Of a stretch of 37,485 bases of DNA, positions 11,601 to 19,091 are shown in pieces. A program made the translations under genes and the position numbers. Source of the DNA: an uncultured Chitinophagales bacterium (GTDB lineage: Bacteria; Bacteroidota; Bacteroidia; Chitinophagales; Chitinophagaceae); NCBI GenBank assembly GCA_946886475.1, contig CAMPIQ010000018.1, positions 1 to 37,485 of the forward strand. Reading direction: 5' to 3'. The notes beneath the pieces are model-generated. The model was given only the letters and a program-made list of their open reading frames with translations. It was not told the DNA's origin and ran no database searches. Positions within the stretch are counted from its first letter, which is position 1, and the number at the start of each line of letters is the position of its first letter.

Positions 11601-12102
11601 CCAGATAAAATCCATTGATCCAGAAATCGGCATCGCGGAATACGCCATCAAACTCCAGTTGAAACCTTTGACCTGAATCTTTTTTTGAAATGGAGAATTT
11701 TTTGCGGTACCAGCCAATGCTGGTTTCAGGAAACAATCCACCCACAGGCTTATATCCATGTGACTGCACATCAAAATTGGGTGAATTGAAAAATGGAAGT
11801 TCCACTGCCCAGTCGTGCGGAATATTCAATTGCCTCCAGGAAGAATCATTAAAGTTGACCGCAATGGCAGTATTATCGGTTTTGCCGGATTTGGCAAAGA
11901 TGGCGGTAATGCCATAATTAAAATCTTTGGACGGATCGGCAGCATGGCCAAAATGAAACCGCCAGTCCTCATCGAGGCTGATGCGCTGTCGTTGGGCCAT
12001 TGTAGCAATGGGCAATAAGCAGGTAATGAGCAGCAGGCAGGATGTAAAAGGGATAGACAACCTGAACCTGAATAGAATAGACAAATCGGATCGTAATTTC
12101 AT
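8686..12102 (-). CDS. GH2 beta-galactosidase fused to GH53 endo-beta-1,4-galactanase
   Basis: Two complete glycoside hydrolases in one chain. Numbered from the upstream TTG at 12162, the real start is M21 (ATG at 12102), which opens a hydrophobic signal peptide ending near TMAQRQ (about residue 56). It has no lipobox, so a signal peptidase I substrate is likely. GH2 part: sugar-binding jelly roll (60-240), Ig-like domain (245-355), TIM barrel (360-640) with acid/base E469 (in SIGNEEGW) and nucleophile E544 (IGTEMGST), then C-terminal beta domains (645-825, DUF4982-like and Ig-like). A lysine-rich linker (KKKKPVDK, about 851-858) leads to GH53 (858-1157), with acid/base E998 (QIGNEIN) and nucleophile E1099 (ILVEYS). 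GH53 cuts beta-1,4-galactan internally and GH2 of this type removes terminal beta-galactose, so one polypeptide could turn galactan into galactose. There is no T9SS tail, which suggests a periplasmic location. It is the last gene of the PUL. Confidence 0.88.
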   Translation of the reverse strand: MKLRSDLSILFRFRLSIPFTSCLLLITCLLPIATMAQRQRISLDEDWRFHFGHAADPSKDFNYGITAIFAKSGKTDNTAIAVNFNDSSWRQLNIPHDWAVELPFFNSPNFDVQSHGYKPVGGLFPETSIGWYRKKFSISKKDSGQRFQLEFDGVFRDADFWINGFYLGNNQSGYVGVAYDITDYVSFDKPNVITVRVDATQYEGWFYEGAGIYRHVWLNQYNNLHIVHNGMFASSAVKGNNASVQIETEVENKHLSQVDAAVVSYLADRNGNKLVQSPVQPIVLNVNGKTVVTHKLDLANPRRWSLEDPYLYRVVSLVLQNGKVVDSIKHRFGIRTIEIKSNGVFLNGKHVKLKGTNNHQDHAGVGSALPDYLQFYRIRLLKNLGSNSYRTSHNAPAPELLDACDSMGMLVMDEQRLLNSSAEYMSQFERLIKRDRNHASVFMWSIGNEEGWIQTNSVGKRLAQSLMAKQKELDPTRISTYAADLPNVFRGVNEVIPVRSFNYREFAVEDYHRDHPHQPIIGTEMGSTVTTRGVYQKDTIRAYVPDQDITFPWWASQAETWWKLAAVNDYWLGGYIWTGFDYRGEPTPYKWPNISSHFGVMDVCGFPKNIYYYYQSWWTDKDVLHISPHWNCEGEEGKPVDVWVNSNADHVELFLNGKSLGKKDMPRNSHLKWSVHYEPGKLEAIAFKKGKRLYTKVETTGAPYELVLTPYKTTMYADGKDATVMNISVVDSLGREVPDANNLVRFTWTGDAKIIGVGNGDPSSHEPDKFFDDSAWQRRLFNGKCQVILQSGKSESVIRFQAGSDGLFPASTGIHTISPNHTVSGTKHPVKKKKPVDKMLGADISFLPQLEARGMKFYDKGIQKDAIEILRDHGFNYVRLRLFNDPASDSGYAPEKGFCDLDHTLIMARRVKAAGMKLLLDFHYSDYWADPEKQIKPADWRGKDLTTLKNSFYHYTKSVIKALKDQGTSPDMVQIGNEINHGIVWPEGHVNNLDSLAQLIKAGTDATLEVDPNIIMMLHIALGGQAEESEFFIEEMLKRGVHFDVLGQSYYPKWHGTLEDLEHNLTSLSRKYGDVILVEYSQLKKEVNKISFELPGGKGRGTCIWEPLNTWEAIFDKNGKSNELINVYDEISRLYLKE

Positions 12103-12115
12103 TATACTGATTTTA

Positions 12116-12174
12116 AAACCTCGGAGGTTGGTGTTTTGAACCTCCGAGGTTGTCAATACCAACCTCCGAGGTTT
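12116..12174. repeat. Three 13-bp palindromes at exact 22-bp spacing
   Basis: AACCTCGGAGGTT at 12117-12129 and AACCTCCGAGGTT at 12139-12151 and 12161-12173 have centres at 12123, 12145 and 12167, exactly 22 bp apart. The outer copies also form a 17-bp perfect inverted repeat (12116-12132 with 12158-12174). The array fills most of the 70-bp space between the two glycoside hydrolase genes and touches the stop codon of the upstream one. It could be a REP-like mobile palindrome, an RNA hairpin that sets relative expression, or a multi-site operator. Confidence 0.85.
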
Positions 12175-14695
12175 AGTTGGCTAATCGAACATATTCCACT
12201 TCCAAAGAAACCGGAGCGGTACCGGTTGATTCAAAACTGATTTCCAATTTTTCAATTTTTCTTATATCAAGTGGCTTTTTGGCGGTTGATTCAAAATTTA
12301 ATGGTAGAAAGCCAGGGTAAGGCCTCGGTAATAACATGTATCCTGATTTCACTAAATCTTTCAACGGGATCTCAATTTCTTTCCATTCACTGGTTAATTC
12401 AATATGGCTGGCATAAGCATCGGCATCTGTTGTGATCAAAGCAAGTTTTGCATGGACATTTTGCCCGGACCTTGCCTTCACAACTAACTTTTTGAACCCA
12501 CCTGATTCTTCCTGACGCCCTGCAATTTTATCTCTGAAATAATATTGCCACCCCATTGGTTTACCCGCATCAGAACTGGTTTTAATAGCCAGCCCGCCGG
12601 GAGCATTTGTAGTGATATATTCTACCCTGTTATTTCTCCAGTCCGTATTGTACAACATCACCTCCTGCCTGTCAGTAACAGGATTAAATAACTCTATAGG
12701 ATTCCCTGCCTGCGATACAATCGTCTGCCAGCTTTCATTGCGCCATGCATCCCATGCGTATGGATTTCCTTTAATGGCGCCCGGAAAAGTATAAATTTCC
12801 TCATTTGTCCTGACCATTATCCGGTAACTAATTATTCCGGGCGTTAAAATACCTGCCGGCAATTCAACTTCATATACAAAACCCTCCACCTTGTGTAGCG
12901 GTAATGTTTTCCATTGGGGCTGAGAGGAACTTCGCAGCTCTACTGATACCGTTGCTGAACTGTCAATGCCCGCAATGACAGCGTTAAGTTTTATTTTTTT
13001 ATCCGGACTGATCTCATGAAATGGCAGATGGACCAATACCGGTTCTTTTATTGATGCAGGAGGAGCATAATATTTTTTCCATTCATCAGGAACATTAATT
13101 CTTCCACCCACATTTTCTCCTGTCAATAAATAAACCCCTGGTCTTATGTAAAACATGCCCTCATCAGAAGTTGTGGAATAACTGTTGCCTTCATTCGCCG
13201 GACGTATCAGAAAACTATTTCCAAGGTCGGGTAAATGGATACGCATCCTGTTTTCCCTGTGAATGATCTTTACCACTTCTTTTTCAGGCGAGGCTCTTTC
13301 AAACGGATCTGAAACAGGAATAGCATCGGGATAAACTTCCAGCCTCCATTGACCATCAGCTCTTTTATCCAGAAAATAAGCGCCTGTCCCTTCATATGTT
13401 ACCACAGCTGAATTGCCTGTTCCTGCAACATGCACCAACGTATGGATGTTTTTAGGATCCGATGTGGTATTTCCTGTGTAATAGAATTCCTCACCGCTAT
13501 TCATCTCCGACAATTGATGATAATAACTCAACCGGAAATCATCAAACAAAGTATCTGAAGGGTAACTGCCATAAGATTTTCTTAGTGGAACACGATGGAA
13601 AACCTTAGAAGCGATCAATAAGCTAATTGCTTTTGCCGGTGTATAGACAAGGTTGAGATAATGCGTCTGATACTCCGTGTTTCCATATGCCGTATACAAA
13701 GGATCGTAAGCAAATTGAGTTGCCCATTGAAATCCTGCAGTGCGGTAAGTTCTGGCCATTGCCGGATACATAACAGGTTGCATCACATCGCCGGCATCAA
13801 ATTCATAAACCATTAATGCTCTCTTACGAAAAGCAGGAATGGTATCGCCAAAGGGAATAGAATAGCTGTCCACATGTGGCAGGAAGTTTCCTTTTCGCTC
13901 CTGATTGGCCACAAGGCCTGTAGGATACCATTGAAAGCTATGTCCGTCAACATTTGCTTTTACAATAGCATCAGCATACTTCGGCGATTCACTGATATTG
14001 TAGAACACTGGTTTTGTCCATCCTGTACTTCTAACAGCAGCGGCCATCCTGTTCACATATTCCGTTGTTCGTTCTTTTGCACCGCTATGATGCGGTTCAT
14101 TATTGATCTCCATAGCAATCACATCAGGATCGTCTTTGTATTTAAGTCGGGTATATGGATTTATATGACTGAAAAATTGCCTGAGATAATTTTCCTGGGC
14201 TTTGAATGCTTCCTCTCTAACCACAGATGGACCTTTCCCATATACATACGAGAATCCATTGGTTCTTACATCGCGCTCAGGATATCCGTTGCCCCAGAAT
14301 GCAATGGGCGTGATCAGGATCTTTATATGATGATCCTTTAGTTTTTGAATGAGATAATCAAATAAACGGAGGTGTTCATTTTCAAGCAAATTACCAGATG
14401 AATCAGTAATATCAACATCCCATACATGCACCCTGAAGGCGTCAAGGCCCAACCTTGACATATGATGCACATCAGCATCAATAGCTTTTTCCGGATCAAC
14501 TCCCAAAGCTTTATGCGACCTGTATCCATAAGCAAAGGGTACCGTATAATTCACTCCGAAAAAACTGGCTTCCGACCTGTCCCTGGTCCAGCGCATTACA
14601 CCCTCACCATCTACATAAACAGGATCCTTTTTATTTTGCGAATGTGCAATAACTGATAAATAAATACCAATCAGAAACAGGACGTGTTTTTTCAT
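12173..14695 (-). CDS. Clan GH-A (GH5-like) secreted glycoside hydrolase, candidate galactan-active enzyme
   Basis: An 840-aa exported enzyme with signal peptide MKKHVLFLIGIYLSVIAHSQ and no lipobox. The N-terminal TIM barrel (about 40-360) carries the clan GH-A signature: acid/base E200 in MEINNEPHH and probable nucleophile E298 in MVYEFDAGD. Beta-rich domains follow (about 380-640). The last 140 or so residues look like a jelly-roll carbohydrate-binding module ending SLEVEYVRLAN. The barrel resembles GH5/GH2 but I cannot place it in a subfamily. From its position in a PUL with GH53, GH147 (a beta-galactanase family described from Bacteroides galactan loci) is one candidate; that is inference from context. 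It begins 167 bp after the SusE-type genes, beyond a terminator, and precedes the GH2-GH53 gene by 70 bp. Confidence 0.75.
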   Translation of the reverse strand: MKKHVLFLIGIYLSVIAHSQNKKDPVYVDGEGVMRWTRDRSEASFFGVNYTVPFAYGYRSHKALGVDPEKAIDADVHHMSRLGLDAFRVHVWDVDITDSSGNLLENEHLRLFDYLIQKLKDHHIKILITPIAFWGNGYPERDVRTNGFSYVYGKGPSVVREEAFKAQENYLRQFFSHINPYTRLKYKDDPDVIAMEINNEPHHSGAKERTTEYVNRMAAAVRSTGWTKPVFYNISESPKYADAIVKANVDGHSFQWYPTGLVANQERKGNFLPHVDSYSIPFGDTIPAFRKRALMVYEFDAGDVMQPVMYPAMARTYRTAGFQWATQFAYDPLYTAYGNTEYQTHYLNLVYTPAKAISLLIASKVFHRVPLRKSYGSYPSDTLFDDFRLSYYHQLSEMNSGEEFYYTGNTTSDPKNIHTLVHVAGTGNSAVVTYEGTGAYFLDKRADGQWRLEVYPDAIPVSDPFERASPEKEVVKIIHRENRMRIHLPDLGNSFLIRPANEGNSYSTTSDEGMFYIRPGVYLLTGENVGGRINVPDEWKKYYAPPASIKEPVLVHLPFHEISPDKKIKLNAVIAGIDSSATVSVELRSSSQPQWKTLPLHKVEGFVYEVELPAGILTPGIISYRIMVRTNEEIYTFPGAIKGNPYAWDAWRNESWQTIVSQAGNPIELFNPVTDRQEVMLYNTDWRNNRVEYITTNAPGGLAIKTSSDAGKPMGWQYYFRDKIAGRQEESGGFKKLVVKARSGQNVHAKLALITTDADAYASHIELTSEWKEIEIPLKDLVKSGYMLLPRPYPGFLPLNFESTAKKPLDIRKIEKLEISFESTGTAPVSLEVEYVRLAN

Positions 14696-14775
14696 TCTTG
14701 CTCAATTAAATGCCAATAAACGCAGTTGGGTGCTCTTGTAAAACTAACCAATAAGCTAAAGCAGATCACCTCAAT

Positions 14776-14810
14776 AAAAGAAAAAGGCCATCTGCTAATG
14801 CAGATGACCT
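14776..14810 (-). terminator. Terminator inside the PUL, after the SusE-type genes
   Basis: On the minus strand an 11-bp stem with one mismatch, AGGTCATCTGC (14810-14800) with GCAGATGGCCT (14795-14785), closes an ATTA loop and is followed by TTTTCTTTTATT. It lies about 50 bp downstream of the last SusE-type gene and should end or attenuate the susC-D-E transcript before the glycoside hydrolases. Confidence 0.75.
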
Positions 14811-14862
14811 TTCGGGATGAAATTTTTTATTTTAATGACCTGTTCTCACAGGAAGAGGTTAA

Positions 14863-16617
14863 TTAATTGATAGTTACCGTCTGAGTTTTTTCGTTTAAGG
14901 TAATGGTATAAGTACCCGCAGTAGCCGGAGTTTTGAAATTATCGCCTCCTTCCCATTTCAGTTTCCTGACACCTGCACCTGTACCCGCACCGGCATCTTC
15001 ATAATCGAAAGCACCCCAGTCGTTACCAGCAAGGAATTTAATATCCTTATTGGCTTCAAGCGCAAGCGTAATTGTCCATACTCCGTTGCCACTATAGGTC
15101 ATCTGCGGAGACACGCCAGGATTCCATGCTGCCACACTGGTAATTCCATCACCAACCACCCGCATTTCCGTAGCCGGACTCATTTCATATTTAACATTGT
15201 TCACATCCCTGCCGTCCCAGATTACGCGGTATCTTCCGGCGGTTGCAGGGTTGGGCATATTAGGTCCATTTACTTCCAGAGAACTTCCACTTGGACCATT
15301 GGATCCATAACTGCGTGCATTGGTAACCGTGAGGTCTCCGCTATTCCAGTCATTATGGTCTATCATTTTCCAGCCGTCAACTGTAAAGTCGGTAACACCA
15401 ACAAACAAATTACGTGAAGGAAGTCCCATAGCATAGGTTGGGAAAACATTAGCCGGTGTCCAGCCTGCACCTACTGCTCCACCAACAAATCCCATCCTTC
15501 CTTCCCTGATGTCATACTTCATATTGACAACATCGATACTAATGCGGTATACGCCGGCGGTAGGAACAGAAAGATTAGCACCGTTTTGAGAAAGGTTGCC
15601 GCCGGTTCCACCATAATTCACATCCCAGCTACGCCCCTGTGTAATTTTAAATTCAGCATTGGCAGGAAGGTAGATGTACATGTAATATAATTTGTTCAGA
15701 GCACCATCCCGGAGGTCTCTTACAAACTCTGGTGCTGATCCCGGATCCCAGTCATTACCATTCCCTGTTGCACCCTGGTAACCACCAGGCATATAGAATC
15801 TAAGCAGGGGAACGTATGTTGTTACATCAATTGCTACGGCATTTGAATAAGCAATGGCACCCTGTGCTGTTGTTGCTTTGATCCTGTATTCAATTTTTCC
15901 TGTTGTTCCCCCTGCAATTCCCTCGTTCATTGCAGTAGTATTCATTTCACCCTGGGTCATAGCCCTGGAAAGTGAGGTACCGATCGGCATTTCCTGGGGT
16001 GAACTGAAATTCTTTCCTGAGGAATCATATTGAAGCGTATAGGTTACCGTGCCATTGTACCCGGCAAAGGATGGATTCCATGAAAATGTCAAAGAATTCT
16101 GTGAAGCAGTGGCCAGTGTTCCTGTAACTGATGTTGATGTACTTACCAATACAGAAGGATCTGTAAAAGGAGTTACCATTACCTGCACAACATTTGATTC
16201 ATATCTTTCATTGTTGTTGGCATAAGAAGAAACAACCCTCACATCCATAGTATGTGGCTGGCCAAGTGCATATCCATAATTAAGTAAAATGGCATTGAGC
16301 TCTCTTCCTGTTAAACCGGTTGAAAGCGCACCCCTTACTTCTTTGGTAGCTGCCTGGGTAAAGTTTCTTCCTGCAGTATCAATTTCAAGAATGAATTTAT
16401 AGTTGCTGGAATCAGTTGCATAATCAGGTGTGGTCCATGAAAAGCTTACAACCTGTGTTGCTGAATCAGCAGCAGAGGCCACAACGGAATTTGAAGAAGC
16501 GGTTAGTGTAACTGCTTTACCTTTTTCATATTGGGGCAGGTCATCTATCTTCGTACATCCGCTAAACAACAGCACTGCAACCAGGAAGATGGAAAATATG
16601 GAAAGAATTTTTTTCAT
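14863..16617 (-). CDS. SusE/SusF-type outer-membrane glycan-binding lipoprotein (large)
   Basis: A surface glycan-binding lipoprotein. The frame opens with TTG at 16626, but the ATG at 16617 gives the normal lipoprotein signal MKKILSIFSIFLVAVLLFSGC, with a lipobox cysteine and acidic residues shortly after it (TKIDDLP), as in surface-exposed lipoproteins. Two SusE-type domains follow in tandem (about 30-150 and 155-270, numbered from the TTG). Each has a FSW(T/N)P strand and a [SN]NAV or SNVV pattern. Then come two or more SusF-like starch-binding-type beta domains (about 275-587), with motifs such as AEFKITQGRSWDVNYGG and DIKFLAGNDWGAF. It holds sugar at the cell surface for the SusCD pump. 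It is separated from the preceding small SusE-type gene by 20 bp, so the two are almost certainly co-transcribed. Sugar specificity cannot be read from the sequence. Confidence 0.85.
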   Translation of the reverse strand: MKKILSIFSIFLVAVLLFSGCTKIDDLPQYEKGKAVTLTASSNSVVASAADSATQVVSFSWTTPDYATDSSNYKFILEIDTAGRNFTQAATKEVRGALSTGLTGRELNAILLNYGYALGQPHTMDVRVVSSYANNNERYESNVVQVMVTPFTDPSVLVSTSTSVTGTLATASQNSLTFSWNPSFAGYNGTVTYTLQYDSSGKNFSSPQEMPIGTSLSRAMTQGEMNTTAMNEGIAGGTTGKIEYRIKATTAQGAIAYSNAVAIDVTTYVPLLRFYMPGGYQGATGNGNDWDPGSAPEFVRDLRDGALNKLYYMYIYLPANAEFKITQGRSWDVNYGGTGGNLSQNGANLSVPTAGVYRISIDVVNMKYDIREGRMGFVGGAVGAGWTPANVFPTYAMGLPSRNLFVGVTDFTVDGWKMIDHNDWNSGDLTVTNARSYGSNGPSGSSLEVNGPNMPNPATAGRYRVIWDGRDVNNVKYEMSPATEMRVVGDGITSVAAWNPGVSPQMTYSGNGVWTITLALEANKDIKFLAGNDWGAFDYEDAGAGTGAGVRKLKWEGGDNFKTPATAGTYTITLNEKTQTVTIN

Positions 16618-16637
16618 ATAGCTCAATTAGAAGTTTA

Positions 16638-17468
16638 TTATTGTTGAACAACAGTGTATTTACCTGTTTTAAAATTCACCGTTATCTTATAGTTACCAGC
16701 AGTTGCAGGAGCAGGAATAGCTGCCGGATCTGACTGCCCTGGTAAACCCATGTTATAACCGAGATCGCCTCCTGTTGCACTCGATCCCCCATATTGTGGC
16801 TGCCAAGCGCCAGGCGTTGACAGGAATTTATATTGTTGCCCGCTGCCAGTCATCAATGGAATTACAATCTCATATAGCGTGTTACTGATCTTGGTAAACT
16901 TCTGAGTGGCGGGTGGACTGTTTGTCCAGTCGCTGGCAACAGCATTACCTGTTATATACAATTCCCCTGATGGCGGAACGGGAACTGCAACATCCAGGTA
17001 GGGCGTAATGGTAATTGGAATTACATTGGACAACAATGGAACAGTATTGTTTGCCAGGGTTGATTTGATCCTGAACTCAATGTTGTGAGGTACATTCTCA
17101 GCAAGATTCATTCTGGTTAAAACCTGGTTCAGGTCTTTAACGTTGTAACTGATATTCAGGTCTCTTGGAATAGCAATCTCCTGCATATCGGCTCCTGCAA
17201 AATTGTTTCCTGCAACATCAGCCTGCAGTATATAGTTTACATCCTGCGAGCTAATACCTGTGTTGAATTGATAATCCGGATTTGTCCAGCTGAATTTTAT
17301 AGCCTCGTTACCTGCATTGGCACCCGTAAGTACCAATGGGCCCGTAGTGGATGCGGAAAATACCGGAGGAGTACCACCTTCAAAGAAGATCTTGTTTTCT
17401 TCCTTCTTGCACGACCAAATTAAAAGCATGCAGGAAGCAAGAGTTAAAAGCAGCAATCTATTTTTCAT
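16638..17468 (-). CDS. SusE-type outer-membrane glycan-binding lipoprotein (small)
   Basis: A 276-aa lipoprotein with signal MKNRLLLLTLASCMLLIWSC. C20 is the lipidated residue and KKEEN follows it, an acidic stretch typical of lipoproteins exported to the outer face. It has one SusE-type domain (about 35-165, with IKFSWTNPDYQ and NIEFRIKS) and one SusE/SusF C-terminal binding module (about 170-276, ELYITGNAVASDW, QQYKFLSTPGAWQPQYGG, NFKTGKYTVVQQ). It starts 20 bp after susD and precedes the larger SusE-type gene by 20 bp. It probably binds the target glycan beside SusCD. Confidence 0.87.
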   Translation of the reverse strand: MKNRLLLLTLASCMLLIWSCKKEENKIFFEGGTPPVFSASTTGPLVLTGANAGNEAIKFSWTNPDYQFNTGISSQDVNYILQADVAGNNFAGADMQEIAIPRDLNISYNVKDLNQVLTRMNLAENVPHNIEFRIKSTLANNTVPLLSNVIPITITPYLDVAVPVPPSGELYITGNAVASDWTNSPPATQKFTKISNTLYEIVIPLMTGSGQQYKFLSTPGAWQPQYGGSSATGGDLGYNMGLPGQSDPAAIPAPATAGNYKITVNFKTGKYTVVQQ

Positions 17469-17488
17469 AATCTAATTATATAAGTTGA

Positions 17489-19063
17489 TTAATAACCTGG
17501 GTTCTGAACAAGGTTTGGATTGGTATTGATCTCTGCAGAAGGAATGGGATAAATATTCCTGAAAGATCCTACTGCTGTTCCTGAAGGTGAACCACCTTTC
17601 CAGGGCCATAAGTAAGCATTGGTTGTAAAGCGGTCGTACCGGATAAGGTCAGTCCTGCGCTTAGCTTCCCAATGCAGTTCCCTTGCTCTCTCGTCTAATA
17701 TAAAATCAAGGGTAAGATCTCCCATGCTGATATTTCCTGAAGTATTGCCATAGGCTCTTTCGCGCAGTTCATTGATGTAGTTTAGCGCCTGTGTTGTAGA
17801 ACCTGTACCACCTCTCAAAACTGCTTCCGCATAGATCAGATAGGCTTCTGCAAGGCGGAATAAAGGAAAATCCGTATCGGGATGAACAAGGTTTGAACCA
17901 ATGGCACCGCCGGAAGTTACATTCCTCCATTTCCGAATGCTGTATCCACTTCTGAAATCACCTATGTCTGTTATTTCAAGGCTTTGCCCGGCAACCTGGA
18001 ACTGGGCTCTTTTATCGGTTGTACCAGAAGGATCGTCAAATTTCTGAACCAGGGCTTTTGTTGTTCTTAATCCACCCCATCCTCCATCAACACCAAAGTC
18101 AGTGGGCGACATATCACCACCAACAGGCGCATGAACAAGATAAGTGGTGCCACCAAATGTTTGTGTTCTTTTACCATCATAAGCCACACTAAAAATAAAT
18201 TCAGGTGAAGAATGATTATCTGCAAGAAACAGGTGTTGATAGTTTGACTGGAGGTTATAAGGGGCGGCAATTACTTTCGATGCATAAGTAGCTGCATCTG
18301 TGTATCTGGCATCACCTGTGTACACCTGCGCATTGAGGTATAAATTAGCAAGCAGCATCCACACAGCAGCTTTGTCCGCACGTGGATATTCATTTTGTTT
18401 CGGATCTGGCAAAAGCGTTTCCAGTTCAAGCAATTCAGTCTCTATGTAAGAAAACAATTCGGGTCTTGTTGTCTGCTGCGGAAGGAAAGCTCCAATAGGA
18501 TCCTGTTCGGTAACGAAAGTTGGATTGCCAAAAAGATCCAGTGCATGCCAGTAACTTAAAGCCCTTAGAAATCTGGCTTCAGCCCTGTAGTTTTTAATTT
18601 TATCTGCATCAGCGCCACTGATCCCTCTTTCCGCAACTTTTGCCTCATCCGATTCACGGATAAACGCATTGGCCAGGGTGATCTGATAAAAAATACGGCT
18701 GTAAAAAGCCCTGATAAAAGCATCAGTTGGCGTCCAGCTCATGTTATGAAAATCCTTGATGGTGGCATCATTCCAGGCAATCACTGCTTCATCCGTTGGA
18801 AGTTCCTGAAGGTTCCAGTAATTACGTACATAATCAGAAAACCCTTCATCGATACCGCCAAGATCACCACTACCTGCCGGGCCTGCATTACCCGTAAGAG
18901 CAAGGCCTCCGTAAATCTTGGCAAGCGAGCTGCGATAACCGGCTTCCGTTTTGTAAAGCGCTTCAGCGGTGAGGGCGGCTTCGGGCGACCTGTTCAGATC
19001 CTTTGTGCAGGATGTTACCAGGGTGGCGGCCAACAACACCATTAGAGCAATTTTCCTATTCAT
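17489..19063 (-). CDS. susD: SusD/RagB-family glycan-capture lipoprotein
   Basis: A 524-aa outer-membrane lipoprotein with signal MNRKIALMVLLAATLVTSC (C19 in the lipobox). The family markers are the N-terminal SPEAALTAEALYKTEAGYRSSLAKIYGGL-type region, TPR-like helices (ARFLRALSYWHALDLFGNP, AAVWMLLANLYLNAQ), a C-terminal REL-type segment (LDFILDERARELHWEAKRRTDL) and the standard end NPNLVQNPGY. SusD forms the lid over the SusC channel and delivers oligosaccharides to it. It lies 28 bp downstream of susC in the same operon. The symbol denotes the family; the sequence does not show that its substrate is starch. Confidence 0.93.
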   Translation of the reverse strand: MNRKIALMVLLAATLVTSCTKDLNRSPEAALTAEALYKTEAGYRSSLAKIYGGLALTGNAGPAGSGDLGGIDEGFSDYVRNYWNLQELPTDEAVIAWNDATIKDFHNMSWTPTDAFIRAFYSRIFYQITLANAFIRESDEAKVAERGISGADADKIKNYRAEARFLRALSYWHALDLFGNPTFVTEQDPIGAFLPQQTTRPELFSYIETELLELETLLPDPKQNEYPRADKAAVWMLLANLYLNAQVYTGDARYTDAATYASKVIAAPYNLQSNYQHLFLADNHSSPEFIFSVAYDGKRTQTFGGTTYLVHAPVGGDMSPTDFGVDGGWGGLRTTKALVQKFDDPSGTTDKRAQFQVAGQSLEITDIGDFRSGYSIRKWRNVTSGGAIGSNLVHPDTDFPLFRLAEAYLIYAEAVLRGGTGSTTQALNYINELRERAYGNTSGNISMGDLTLDFILDERARELHWEAKRRTDLIRYDRFTTNAYLWPWKGGSPSGTAVGSFRNIYPIPSAEINTNPNLVQNPGY

Positions 19064-19091
19064 ATAAATGAGTTTATTTTATTTCAGTAAT

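Noticed and set aside
12116..12174. CRISPR array
   Set aside because: Three units of 13 bp with 9-bp spacers are far too short, the units are themselves palindromes, and no cas gene is nearby.
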